64,000 bases of DNA. It comes from Mycolicibacterium moriokaense. GTDB lineage: Bacteria; Actinomycetota; Actinomycetes; Mycobacteriales; Mycobacteriaceae. Below the pieces are notes generated by a model, which did no database searches, was not told the DNA's origin, and saw nothing but the letters and a program-made list of their open reading frames with translations. Of this stretch, positions 32,998 through 40,797 are shown one piece after another (position 1 is the stretch's first letter; each line of letters begins with the position of its first letter). The translations under genes and the position numbers were made by a program. The stretch lies in the NCBI RefSeq assembly GCF_003201655.1, contig NZ_QJJU01000026.1, positions 27,259 to 91,258 of the forward strand, written 5' to 3'.

Positions 32998-33837
32998 ATG
33001 GCAGGACGTGTAGAAGGCAAGGTCGCTTTCATCACCGGCGCGGCACGCGGACAGGGGCGCGCGCATGCAGTGCGGCTTGCGCAAGAAGGCGCCGACATCA
33101 TCGCCGTCGACATCTGCAAGAAGATCGACACAGTCGATCTGATCGCCGCATCTACGCCGGAGGACCTGGCCGAGACCGCGGATCTGGTCAAGGGCCACAA
33201 TCGCAGGATCGTCACGGCAGAAGTCGACGTGCGCGACTACGACGCATTGAAGGCCGCGGTGGACAGCGGAGTCGAGCAGCTGGGGCGCCTCGACATCATC
33301 GTCGCCAACGCGGGGATCGGAAACGGCGGCCAAACACTGGACAAGACCAGCGAAGTCGACTGGACCGCCATGATCGATATCAATCTCGGCGGCGTGTGGA
33401 AAACCGTCAAGGCCGGTGTCCCCCACATCCTGGCGGGCGGCCGCGGCGGCTCGATCATCCTCACCAGTTCGGTCGGCGGCCTGAAGGCCTACCCGCACAC
33501 CGGTCACTACGTCGCCGCCAAACACGGTGTGGTGGGCCTGATGCGGACATTTGCCGTCGAACTCGGGGCGCAGAACATTCGCGTCAACTCCGTGCACCCG
33601 ACCAACGTGAACACCCCGCTGTTCATGAACGACGGCACGATGCGGCTGTTCCGCCCCGACCTCGAGAATCCCGGCCCAGAGGACATGAAGGTCGTCGGGC
33701 AGCTGATGCACACGCTGCCGATCGGCTGGGTCGAACCCGAGGACATCGCCAACGCCGTGCTGTTCCTGGCATCGGACGAGGCTCGCTACATCACCGGCGT
33801 CACGCTGCCGGTCGATGGTGGCAGCTGCCTGAAGTAG
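32998..33837 (+). CDS. Mycofactocin-coupled SDR family oxidoreductase
   Basis: 279 aa. It has TGAARGQGRAHAVRLAQEG, the insertion DICKKIDTVDLIAASTPED, the catalytic Ser in LTSSVGG and Tyr-Lys in HYVAAKHG, and the C-terminal YITGVTLPVDGG. The ARGQGR start and long second-strand insertion mark the mycofactocin-associated group, such as carveol dehydrogenase. These use a tightly held NAD re-oxidised through mycofactocin. It is directly downstream of a P450, which suggests oxidation of the P450 hydroxyl product. The ATG follows AAAAGGACTG. No mycofactocin synthesis genes are in the window. Confidence 0.92.
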   Translation: MAGRVEGKVAFITGAARGQGRAHAVRLAQEGADIIAVDICKKIDTVDLIAASTPEDLAETADLVKGHNRRIVTAEVDVRDYDALKAAVDSGVEQLGRLDIIVANAGIGNGGQTLDKTSEVDWTAMIDINLGGVWKTVKAGVPHILAGGRGGSIILTSSVGGLKAYPHTGHYVAAKHGVVGLMRTFAVELGAQNIRVNSVHPTNVNTPLFMNDGTMRLFRPDLENPGPEDMKVVGQLMHTLPIGWVEPEDIANAVLFLASDEARYITGVTLPVDGGSCLK

Positions 33838-33873
33838 CCCCACGCACTCGCTGGCCTCTCCGAGACATTCCGA

Positions 33874-33896
33874 ATCCGGTTGGGACGTAACCGGAT
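33874..33896. terminator. Hairpin terminator between convergent SDR and TetR
   Basis: ATCCGGTT (33874-33881) and AACCGGAT (33889-33896), eight perfect pairs around a 7-base loop, in the 72-bp gap between two convergent genes. A short-loop hairpin without T-tract in this position suits a bidirectional terminator. Confidence 0.6.
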
Positions 33897-33909
33897 AGGA
33901 CGTTTCGCG

Positions 33910-34494
33910 TCAGATCGCTGGCGACACGGCGACGAGGGCAAGTACGGCCGCGCGCACCCGGTCGGCGACCGCCTGGGGCGTAGATGTATCGAGCTTGCCG
34001 TCGAGGTGCAAGAAGGCCAGGCCGTGGACCACCGCCCAAATGGCTGTCGACAGGGCGTCCGGATCGGCGCCGGGGAAGGCTTGTCGGACGAGTGCGCCAA
34101 CGTATTCAGCGATGGCGGTGATTGCGGCGACTCGTTCGCTGCTGTCACTGTCACACGGATCGCTGAACATCGTCCGGAAAAGCGCGGGGTGTTCGAGCGC
34201 GAACTGGACGTAGGCCACCGCGACAGCGGCAAGGTCCTCGGGAGTCGAGGGCGAGGGGTGCGCGGCGCTCAGTTTGCCCGCAAGCTGGCGGTAGCCTTCC
34301 GCCGCGACCGCGGAGACAAGGGCGTCGCGATCGGCGTAGTGCCGATAGGGGGCGCCGGGGGACACGCCCGCATGACGTGCCACCGCGCGCACCGATAGAC
34401 CCCCAGCACCGTCCTGCTCAAGCAGTTCCATCGCCGCACGCAAGCATGCCGCGCGCAGATCACCGTGGTGGTAGCGGGCAATCGAGGATGGCAT
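33910..34494 (-). CDS. TetR family transcriptional regulator
   Basis: 194 aa. The N-terminus YHHGDLRAACLRAAMELLEQD leads into SVRAVARHAGVSPGAPYRHYADRDAL, a clear helix-turn-helix of the YHHGDLR subgroup. The C-terminal domain holds FALEHPALFRTMFSDP and IWAVVHGLAFLHLDGKL. The ATG at 34494 is divergent from the oxidoreductase at 34591 and the gap contains two copies of a 17-bp palindrome, so it most likely represses itself and that gene. Confidence 0.9.
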   Translation of the reverse strand: MPSSIARYHHGDLRAACLRAAMELLEQDGAGGLSVRAVARHAGVSPGAPYRHYADRDALVSAVAAEGYRQLAGKLSAAHPSPSTPEDLAAVAVAYVQFALEHPALFRTMFSDPCDSDSSERVAAITAIAEYVGALVRQAFPGADPDALSTAIWAVVHGLAFLHLDGKLDTSTPQAVADRVRAAVLALVAVSPAI

Positions 34495-34511
34495 GAATCA
34501 CACTCACTAAA

Positions 34512-34556
34512 TGTAGACACTGCTTACAACCGCGCCTAATGTAATCGACGTATACA
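34512..34556. promoter_or_regulatory. Twin TetR operators TGTANNC-N3-GNNTACA
   Basis: TGTAGACACTGCTTACA (34512-34528) and TGTAATCGACGTATACA (34540-34556) share the pattern TGTA-NN-C-NNN-G-NN-TACA, 28 bp apart start to start. They fill the gap between the TetR (34494) and oxidoreductase (34591) genes. The first copy is close to the TGTA...TACA sites I know for YHHGDLR-type TetR repressors. Confidence 0.72.
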
Positions 34557-34590
34557 TACATTCTAGCTGATAAGAGGCGGTGGAAGCGCT

Positions 34591-35586
34591 GTGCAAGGGT
34601 ATGTGCTGACTCGTTACGGGGGCGCCCGTGCGATGCAATTGCGCGAGGTCGCGGAGCCGACGGCCGGCGACGGCGAGGTGCTCATCAGGGTGCACGCCGC
34701 CGGGCTGAACCCGGTGGACCACAGCGTCCGTCAAGGTAAGGCGCGACTGGTGTGGCATCTTGATCTGCCATTGGTTGCGGGCAGCGAGTTGTCCGGCGTG
34801 GTGGAGGCAGTCGGAGCCGGGGCCACCCGATTCGCGGTCGGCGACCGGGTGTACGCGAGGGTGGACAAACTGAAACTGGGTGCGTTCGCCCCCTACGCCG
34901 TGGTCGACGAGAGTTTCGTGGCCAGGATGCCCCAGTCCCTGGACTTCGAGGACGCGGCCGGGCTGCCGCTCGCGGGTCTCACAGCCTTGCAGGGGCTGCG
35001 CGAGCTGGCGATCACCCCCGGCGATCGGGTGTTCATTTCCGGAGGCGCGGGCGGAGTCGGCACCCTCGCCATCCAACTCGCCGTCTGGATGGGAGCCTCG
35101 GTGACCACCACAGCGTCACCTCGAGGTGAGGAACTCGTCAAATCCCTTGGCGCCGAAACGGTTATCAACTACCGCGAACACAAGTTCAAGGATGTGCTCA
35201 GCGCATACGACAGCGCCTTCATCCTCACCGGTGGGCGGGACCTAACGGACAGCTTCGACATCCTCAAACAAGGAGCAAAAGTAGTGTCGATCGCGAGCAT
35301 CGACCCGACCACTGCCCGCGACGACCTGGAAATGGGCCGATTCTTAACCGCCGTAGTGTGGATCGCCAACACCAAGATCCGCCATCAGTCCCGGCGCACA
35401 GGGGTCAGCTACCGGTCCTTAATGATGCATCCCAGCGGAGACGACCTAGATGTCCTAACGGAACTGGTCGATGGCGGTCAGCTGAAACCGGTGACCGACC
35501 GGGTGTTTCCGTTCGAACAAATCCCAGATGCATTTGCATACCTAGAGGAAGGTCACGCCAAGGGGAAAGTCATCGTCCGGCTCTAG
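34591..35586 (+). CDS. NADP-dependent quinone-oxidoreductase-type MDR protein
   Basis: 331 aa. The N-terminal part has LIRVHAAGLNPVDHSVRQG and GSELSGVVEAVG; the cofactor domain has FISGGAGGVGTLAIQLAVWM. No zinc ligands. It is the zinc-free oxidoreductase type that reduces quinones or enones. The last third uses codons unusual for the window, including two TTA leucines (35344 and 35419) and several CTA, which hints at a different origin of this gene. It is probably controlled by the divergent TetR through the two upstream palindromes. Confidence 0.86.
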   Translation: MQGYVLTRYGGARAMQLREVAEPTAGDGEVLIRVHAAGLNPVDHSVRQGKARLVWHLDLPLVAGSELSGVVEAVGAGATRFAVGDRVYARVDKLKLGAFAPYAVVDESFVARMPQSLDFEDAAGLPLAGLTALQGLRELAITPGDRVFISGGAGGVGTLAIQLAVWMGASVTTTASPRGEELVKSLGAETVINYREHKFKDVLSAYDSAFILTGGRDLTDSFDILKQGAKVVSIASIDPTTARDDLEMGRFLTAVVWIANTKIRHQSRRTGVSYRSLMMHPSGDDLDVLTELVDGGQLKPVTDRVFPFEQIPDAFAYLEEGHAKGKVIVRL

Positions 35587-35661
35587 TTGGCGATGTTTCC
35601 CGATGACCCGTTAATAGACGCTGATGGGTGTCGGTGAAACCCCGACCACTGTTTGCGAAAG

Positions 35662-35682
35662 TGGCTGGACCCAGGGCAGCCA
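35662..35682. terminator. Possible hairpin downstream of MDR gene
   Basis: TGGCTG (35662-35667) and CAGCCA (35677-35682) form a 6-bp stem with a 9-base loop, 76 bp after the oxidoreductase stop and 41 bp before the acyltransferase start. It could end the upstream transcript. Otherwise the 35587-35722 gap shows no gene. Confidence 0.3.
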
Positions 35683-35722
35683 AATGCTTCGATAGAGCCG
35701 TCGGCCGCGAATGGGGTGGGGC

Positions 35723-37156
35723 GTGAAGCGACTCAACGGCATGGACGCCATGCTGCTGTACAGCGAGACGCCGAACCTGCACACCCACACGTTGAAGGTG
35801 GCGGTCATCCACGCCGCGGACTTCGATGGCGAGTTCACGTTCGACGTTTTCCGCCGAACCATCGAGCGCCGACTGCATCTGCTCGACCCACTGCACTATC
35901 GGCTCGTCGACATCCCGTGGAAGCTTCACCATCCGATGTGGATGGAGAACTGCCCCGTCGACCTCGACTATCACCTGCGCCGCGTGCGGGTACCGAGCCC
36001 CGGCGGCCGCCGGGAGCTTGATGAGATCATCGGCCAGATCGCCAGCACGCCGCTGGATCGTAACCGTCCGCTGTGGGAGTTTCACTTCGCCGAAGGCATG
36101 GCCGACGACCGCTTCGCCTTGATCGGCAAGGTCCATCACACCTTGGCTGACGGGGTCGCATCGGCCAATCTCCTGGCGCGGCTGATGGATCTGGCAGGCT
36201 CAGCGCAGGACGAGCGCGACGACTACGTCATGTGTGACCCGCCTTCAAAGAGGCAGCTGCTCTGGGAAGCGCAACTCGACCACTTTCAGAACATGGCCGC
36301 ATTGCCACGGTTGATCTCGGACGCTGCGCGCGGGTTCGCACGAGTTCGCAAGCGCAACAAGCAGCGGCCCGACCACCCCGACATGGCCAGGATGTTTCGG
36401 GCGCCGCCGACTTTTCTCAATCATGTGGTCTCGCCGGTGCGGACGTTCGCGACAGCCACACTGTCCTTGACCGAGGTCAAGGAGACCGCCAAGCATCTCG
36501 GCGTCACTTTCAACGACATTGTGCTAGCGATGGCGGCGGGCGGGTTGCGGGAGTTGTTGCTGCACTACGACGGTCGTGCTGACCGGCCGATACTTGCGAC
36601 CGTTCCCGTCAGCACCGACAGGTCAGTGGAGCGGATCACAGGCAATGAGATCAGCGGCATCACCATCTCGCTTCCGGTGCATATCGACGACCCGCTGCAG
36701 CGAGTGGAGCTGACGGCGCTGTCCACCAAGCGCGCCAAGGAAGGCAACGACCTGCTCGGTCCCCGGCTACAGGGCCGACTGATGGAGTACCTGCCGCCGC
36801 CACTGGCACCGACGATGTTCCGCCGACAGTCCAAACGAGCCGACCACAACAGGCTGATGAACGTCGCGGTGTCCAACGTGCCGGGTCCCCGGGAGCGCGG
36901 CCATATCGGTGGCGCACCAGTGAGCGAGATCTATTCCGTTGGAGTGCTTTCGGCGGGCAGCGCCGTCAACATGACGGTCTGGAGTTACGTCGACCAGCTG
37001 GACATCGCGGTGCTGTCCGACGATCAGACCTTCAAAGACCCGCACGAGGCGACGGATGCAATGATCCATGCGTTCGGCGAGATCCGGCGCGCAGGCGGGC
37101 TCGCGGAGCAGACCACCGTCGGCACCGCGATGGCGCCAGCGACTGCAGCCGGTTAG
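35723..37156 (+). CDS. WS/DGAT-family wax ester synthase / diacylglycerol acyltransferase
   Basis: 477 aa, similar in length and landmarks to mycobacterial triacylglycerol synthases such as Rv0221. It has MLLYSETPNLHTHTLKVAV near the start, the catalytic HHTLADG (138-144), and PTFLNHVVSPVRTFATA, VSNVPGPRERG and SVGVLSAGSAVNMTVWSY. It esterifies diacylglycerol or a fatty alcohol with acyl-CoA at the membrane, channelling acyl-CoA into storage lipid. The GTG at 35723 (VKRLNGMDAM) matches the family start and follows GGGGTGGGG; an ATG at 35711 is possible. It converges with the next acyltransferase, overlapping by four bases. Confidence 0.92.
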   Translation: MKRLNGMDAMLLYSETPNLHTHTLKVAVIHAADFDGEFTFDVFRRTIERRLHLLDPLHYRLVDIPWKLHHPMWMENCPVDLDYHLRRVRVPSPGGRRELDEIIGQIASTPLDRNRPLWEFHFAEGMADDRFALIGKVHHTLADGVASANLLARLMDLAGSAQDERDDYVMCDPPSKRQLLWEAQLDHFQNMAALPRLISDAARGFARVRKRNKQRPDHPDMARMFRAPPTFLNHVVSPVRTFATATLSLTEVKETAKHLGVTFNDIVLAMAAGGLRELLLHYDGRADRPILATVPVSTDRSVERITGNEISGITISLPVHIDDPLQRVELTALSTKRAKEGNDLLGPRLQGRLMEYLPPPLAPTMFRRQSKRADHNRLMNVAVSNVPGPRERGHIGGAPVSEIYSVGVLSAGSAVNMTVWSYVDQLDIAVLSDDQTFKDPHEATDAMIHAFGEIRRAGGLAEQTTVGTAMAPATAAG

Positions 37157-37980
37157 CCCAGTACCGGGAATCGGCGTTCGCGCGCCAGCTCGTCGAGGGC
37201 CGCTTGCATGACCGCGCGCACGTGACGGTCAACATCGTCGACGTCTGGGTCCTCCCCGAACTCTGCAACGATGTCGATCGGCTCGAGAACACGCGTGACG
37301 ATCTTGGCGGGCAACGGCAGATTCGGCGGCAACATCGCTGACAGGCCGAATGGGAATCCGATGCTGATCGGTAGGATCTCGACGCGCGCGCGCTTAAGCC
37401 CCAGGCGCCTGGCGATGGAATCACCACGGGCAAGGAATAATTGAGTTTCCTGGCCGCCGATCGACACCATCGGCACGATCGGCACACCAGTCTCGATAGC
37501 GGTCCTGACGTAGCCGGTGCGTCCGGCGAAGTCGATGACGTTCTCTTTAAACGTCGGTCGATAGGAGTCGTAGTCGCCGCCGGGGAACACCAGCACCACC
37601 GCGCCCGATCGCAATGCCTTGGCGGCGTTTTCGCGGCTGGCCTCGATGACTCCGGCACGCCTCAGCCAATCACCGACATTGGCGATGAAGACGCCGTAGT
37701 GCGCGAGCGTGTAGACCGGCCGGTCGAAACCGAACTTCTCGTAGAATGCCGGGGCGAAGATCAGTACATCGGGCGTGAACATGCCACCCGAGTGATTCGA
37801 CACCACCAACGCGCCACCCACGGCAGGCATGGCATCCAAGTCGCGCACTTCGGCGCGAAAGTACCGCTTGATGATCGGGCCCACGAGGTTCTTGATCTGC
37901 CGGGTGAACCCGGGATCCCACTTGGCGACCTCTGGCTTGTCCACCCCGTTTCTGCTCATGCCTCGCCTGCCCTGCTTCAT
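37153..37980 (-). CDS. 1-acyl-glycerol-3-phosphate-type acyltransferase (PlsC family)
   Basis: 275 aa. The acyltransferase block I appears as NHSGGMFTPD (HX4D), then ENAAKALRSGAVVLVFPGGD (block III-like) and VPIVPMVSIGGQE (block IV). It probably acylates a lysophospholipid or glycerophosphate. The ATG at 37980 is chosen, with an ATG at 37959 (MSRNGVDKP) as alternative; the residues between are basic. Convergent with the WS/DGAT gene, so both lipid-acylating enzymes lie side by side, consistent with local glycerolipid synthesis. Confidence 0.87.
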   Translation of the reverse strand: MKQGRRGMSRNGVDKPEVAKWDPGFTRQIKNLVGPIIKRYFRAEVRDLDAMPAVGGALVVSNHSGGMFTPDVLIFAPAFYEKFGFDRPVYTLAHYGVFIANVGDWLRRAGVIEASRENAAKALRSGAVVLVFPGGDYDSYRPTFKENVIDFAGRTGYVRTAIETGVPIVPMVSIGGQETQLFLARGDSIARRLGLKRARVEILPISIGFPFGLSAMLPPNLPLPAKIVTRVLEPIDIVAEFGEDPDVDDVDRHVRAVMQAALDELARERRFPVLG

Positions 37981-37993
37981 CCCCCGACCTGCG

Positions 37994-38004
37994 AGTATGG
38001 TACT
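37994..38004. promoter_or_regulatory. Short palindrome in acyltransferase/epimerase divergent promoter
   Basis: AGTA-TGG-TACT, an 11-bp perfect-arm palindrome in the 65-bp gap between the divergent genes. A single GAGAAT half-site follows near 38015. No full copy of the GAGAAT palindrome is present, so membership of that set is not claimed. Confidence 0.35.
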
Positions 38005-38045
38005 TTCAGAAAAAGAGAATGTCATATCCGCAGGTAGGGGGCTAT

Positions 38046-39110
38046 ATGGCTGACACGGTGCTGGTCACGGGCGGCTTCGGCCTGGTGGGATCGGCGACGG
38101 TACGACAGCTGGCGGCCGACGGCCGCCGCGTCGTCATAGCCGACCTGGAAACCCCTGCCAACGTCAAGAAGGCAACGGCGGTGCCCGACGGAGTCGAGGT
38201 CCGATGGGCCGACCTCACGGACCCGGACCAAGTGCAGCGCCTCATCTCCGACGTCGCACCTGCCGCGATCATCCACTTAGCCGCGATCATCGCTCCTGCG
38301 ATCTACCGCCTGACAAACGTGGCGCGACGGGTCAACGTGGATGCGACGGCGACCTTGGTCCGGGTCGCCGAGGCGCAACCGACTCCGCCGCGATTCGTCC
38401 ATGCGTCGAGCAATGCGGTTTTCGGCCCCCGCAATCCGCACCGCACTCCTGAGCCGCTGACCGCGGACGACCCGATGCGGCCGTGCGACGTTTACAGCGG
38501 CACCAAGGCGGAGGCAGAGGAGATCGTGCGGTCGTCGAGTCTCGAATGGGTCGTGCTGCGCTTCGGTGCAGTTTTCACCACCAATTTGTCGACAATGCCC
38601 CTGAGCGGTGACGCCATGCTTTTCGAGGGCGCACTGCCGAGCGACAACCGGGTGCAGACCGTCGATGTCCGCGACGTCGCGTGGGCATGTGCCGCTGCGA
38701 CGACGGCCGACGTGGCAGGCGAGATCCTGCTGATCGCAGGCGACGACTCGCACCGAACGTGTTACGGCGACCTCACACCGGCCGTCGTCTCGGCGCTGGG
38801 AATACCGGGTGCGATCCCACCGGGACGTCCCGGCGACCCCAACAGCGACAGCGACTGGTTCGTCACCGACTGGATGGACACCACCAGGGCGCAGGAAGCG
38901 TTGCAGTTCCAGCACTACTCGTGGCCCGACATGATGGCCGAGATATCGGCGAAGTTCTGGTTCACGCGGTATTGGGGCCGATTGCTCGCCCCGGTCGTTC
39001 GCGAAGTGATGAAGCGCCGGTCGCCGTACTGGAACGCAGCGGGCCAATACGCCGATCCGTGGGGTGTCATTCACGCGAAGTTGGGCGACCCCTCCTGGGA
39101 TCAGCCGTAG
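38046..39110 (+). CDS. NAD-dependent epimerase/dehydratase family (extended SDR)
   Basis: 354 aa. The Rossmann motif is TGGFGLVGSATVRQLA, followed by DLTDPDQVQRLI, IIHLAAIIAP, Ser-region HASSNAVFGP and the catalytic YSGTKAEAE. The C-terminal half carries a hydrophobic-aromatic tail (FWFTRYWGRLLAPVVREV). Extended SDRs of this shape include sugar epimerases and 3-beta-hydroxysteroid dehydrogenases; the catabolic context favours a hydroxysteroid-like or alicyclic alcohol substrate. The ATG at 38046 follows GGTAGGGGG; the 38019 alternative lacks a site. Confidence 0.85.
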   Translation: MADTVLVTGGFGLVGSATVRQLAADGRRVVIADLETPANVKKATAVPDGVEVRWADLTDPDQVQRLISDVAPAAIIHLAAIIAPAIYRLTNVARRVNVDATATLVRVAEAQPTPPRFVHASSNAVFGPRNPHRTPEPLTADDPMRPCDVYSGTKAEAEEIVRSSSLEWVVLRFGAVFTTNLSTMPLSGDAMLFEGALPSDNRVQTVDVRDVAWACAAATTADVAGEILLIAGDDSHRTCYGDLTPAVVSALGIPGAIPPGRPGDPNSDSDWFVTDWMDTTRAQEALQFQHYSWPDMMAEISAKFWFTRYWGRLLAPVVREVMKRRSPYWNAAGQYADPWGVIHAKLGDPSWDQP

Positions 39111-39140
39111 GACCGCCCCTGACCGCATAGTGTTCGCGAT

Positions 39141-39980
39141 GTGGAGAATTTCGAAGGGCGCGCAACAGTCATCACCGGCGGGGCCAACGGCATCGGTTTC
39201 GCCACCGCACGAGAATTCGCGAGCCGCGGCGCAAGGGTGATGCTCGCCGACATCGATCAGTCGGCCCTGGATGACGCGGTCGCTACTTTGCGTGCTGACG
39301 GGGTCGACGCGCACGGCGTGATGTGCGATGTGCGCAAGCTTGACGACGTCAGTCACCTGGCCGATGAGGCGTTCCGGGTGTTCGGTGAAGTCCACGTCGT
39401 GTTCAACAACGCAGGCATCGCCTACGCCGGCCCGATCGTGGAGACCAGCCACGACGACTGGCGGTTTGTGATCGACGTCGACCTGTGGGGGCCGATCCAC
39501 GGTGTCGAGGCGTTCCTGCCGCGATTGATCGCCCAGGGCGGGGAGAGCCACATCGTTTTCACATCGTCGTTCGCCGGGCTGATCCCGAATGTCGGACTCG
39601 GGCCCTACTGCGTCGCGAAGTACGGCGTCGTTGCGCTCGCGGAGACACTGGCCCGTGAGGTCAGGCCCAACGGCATCGGGGTAACCGTGCTCTGCCCAAT
39701 GATCGTGGAGACCAACCTGTTGGCCAACACCGAACGGGTCAGGAGCGAGGACTACGGCCCTGCCCACTCGGAGGCACAGAATGTCCAGCAATTGGCTTCC
39801 GCCCCAGATGACGATTCCGTGCTCAACGTCGAGGACGTGGCCCGCCTGACTACGGAGGCGATCCTCGCCAACCGTCTCTACGTGCTACCGCACCGCGCGG
39901 CGCGTGATTCGATTCAGCGCCGCTTCGGGCGCATCGACCGCACCTTCGACGAGCAGGACGCCGCGGGCTGGACGCACTGA
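39141..39980 (+). CDS. Short-chain dehydrogenase/reductase
   Basis: 279 aa. TGGANGIGFATAREFASRG, FNNAGIAYAG, Ser in FTSSFAG, and catalytic YCVAKYGV are all present. It lacks the VDGG C-terminal ending of classical small SDRs and instead ends in a hydrophilic tail. The GTG start lies 30 bases after the epimerase stop, so the two are likely co-transcribed. Its stop abuts the convergent SDR stop directly (39980/39981) with no intervening base. Substrate unknown. Confidence 0.88.
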   Translation: MENFEGRATVITGGANGIGFATAREFASRGARVMLADIDQSALDDAVATLRADGVDAHGVMCDVRKLDDVSHLADEAFRVFGEVHVVFNNAGIAYAGPIVETSHDDWRFVIDVDLWGPIHGVEAFLPRLIAQGGESHIVFTSSFAGLIPNVGLGPYCVAKYGVVALAETLAREVRPNGIGVTVLCPMIVETNLLANTERVRSEDYGPAHSEAQNVQQLASAPDDDSVLNVEDVARLTTEAILANRLYVLPHRAARDSIQRRFGRIDRTFDEQDAAGWTH

Positions 39981-40787
39981 CTAACCGGGGCCTAGCTGGT
40001 AATCGCCGGTCTGCGGGTTGTGGTACCAGCCGCTCGCGGCCTGGGTTCCGCCGTCGACGTGGATGGTCTGACCGGTGATGTAGCTCGACAAGTCAGACGC
40101 CAGAAACACTGCCGCACCTGCCATCTCGTCGACGTGTCCCGCCCGGCCCATCGGTATCATGTTGCCGGCACCGGGCGGCAGACCGTCCGGTGATACCCGC
40201 ATGATGCCCTCGGTCATGGTCAGGTCAGGCGCAAGCGCGTTGATCCGAATCTTGTGCGTCGCCAACTCGAGAGCCGCGGTTTTGGTGTAGTTGATGACGC
40301 CAGCTTTGGCCGCCGCATAGGCCGCGTAGCCCGGCGCCGCACGCACACCCTCGATCGACGTGACGTTGATGAAGCTTCCGGGCTGACCCTCGTCGACCAG
40401 ACGACGCGACACGCGCTGCGTGCACAGCAACACATGGCGCAGGTTGGACTTGTAGAGCGCATCCCAACCGTTCTCGCTGGTGTCAAGCAACGATGACTTG
40501 AACACCCCACCGGCATTGTTGACCAGGATCGACGGTGTACCGAGTTCGCTTGTTGTGCGTTGTAGTGCCGCATCGACCTGGCCGCTGTCTCTGACGTCGG
40601 TGACGATGCCCAGTGCGCCAACGGATTCGGCTGCTGAAGCGCATGTCTCGGCGTTCTGCTCCCAGATCGCGACCGATGCGCCGAACGCCGCCAACCCTTC
40701 GGCGATACCCCGGCCGATGCCCTCTCCCCCGCCAGTGACCACCGCGACGCGGCCGGTGAGCAGAATGTTAGACGGATCGATGGCCAC
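39981..40787 (-). CDS. Short-chain dehydrogenase/reductase
   Basis: 268 aa classical SDR: TGGGEGIGRGIAEGL, NNAGGVFKSS, Ser in NVTSIEG, catalytic YAAAKAG, and YITGQTIHVDGG near the end, followed by a short GWYHNPQTGDYQLGPG tail. It probably oxidises a hydroxyacyl-CoA or ring alcohol made by the crotonase and P450 of the same operon. The GTG at 40787 lies ten bases after the double CoA-transferase. It is the last gene of the minus operon that begins at 49860. Confidence 0.87.
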   Translation of the reverse strand: MAIDPSNILLTGRVAVVTGGGEGIGRGIAEGLAAFGASVAIWEQNAETCASAAESVGALGIVTDVRDSGQVDAALQRTTSELGTPSILVNNAGGVFKSSLLDTSENGWDALYKSNLRHVLLCTQRVSRRLVDEGQPGSFINVTSIEGVRAAPGYAAYAAAKAGVINYTKTAALELATHKIRINALAPDLTMTEGIMRVSPDGLPPGAGNMIPMGRAGHVDEMAGAAVFLASDLSSYITGQTIHVDGGTQAASGWYHNPQTGDYQLGPG

Positions 40788-40797
40788 GTCTTGGAGG

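Noticed and set aside
32077..33843. 588-codon minus-strand frame antisense to the P450 and SDR
   Set aside because: Both plus-strand genes have intact family motifs; the antisense frame has no recognisable domain and arises from GC-rich codon bias.
38277..39791. 504-codon minus-strand frame antisense to the epimerase and SDR
   Set aside because: The plus-strand genes carry complete Rossmann and Tyr-Lys motifs; this frame does not match any family.
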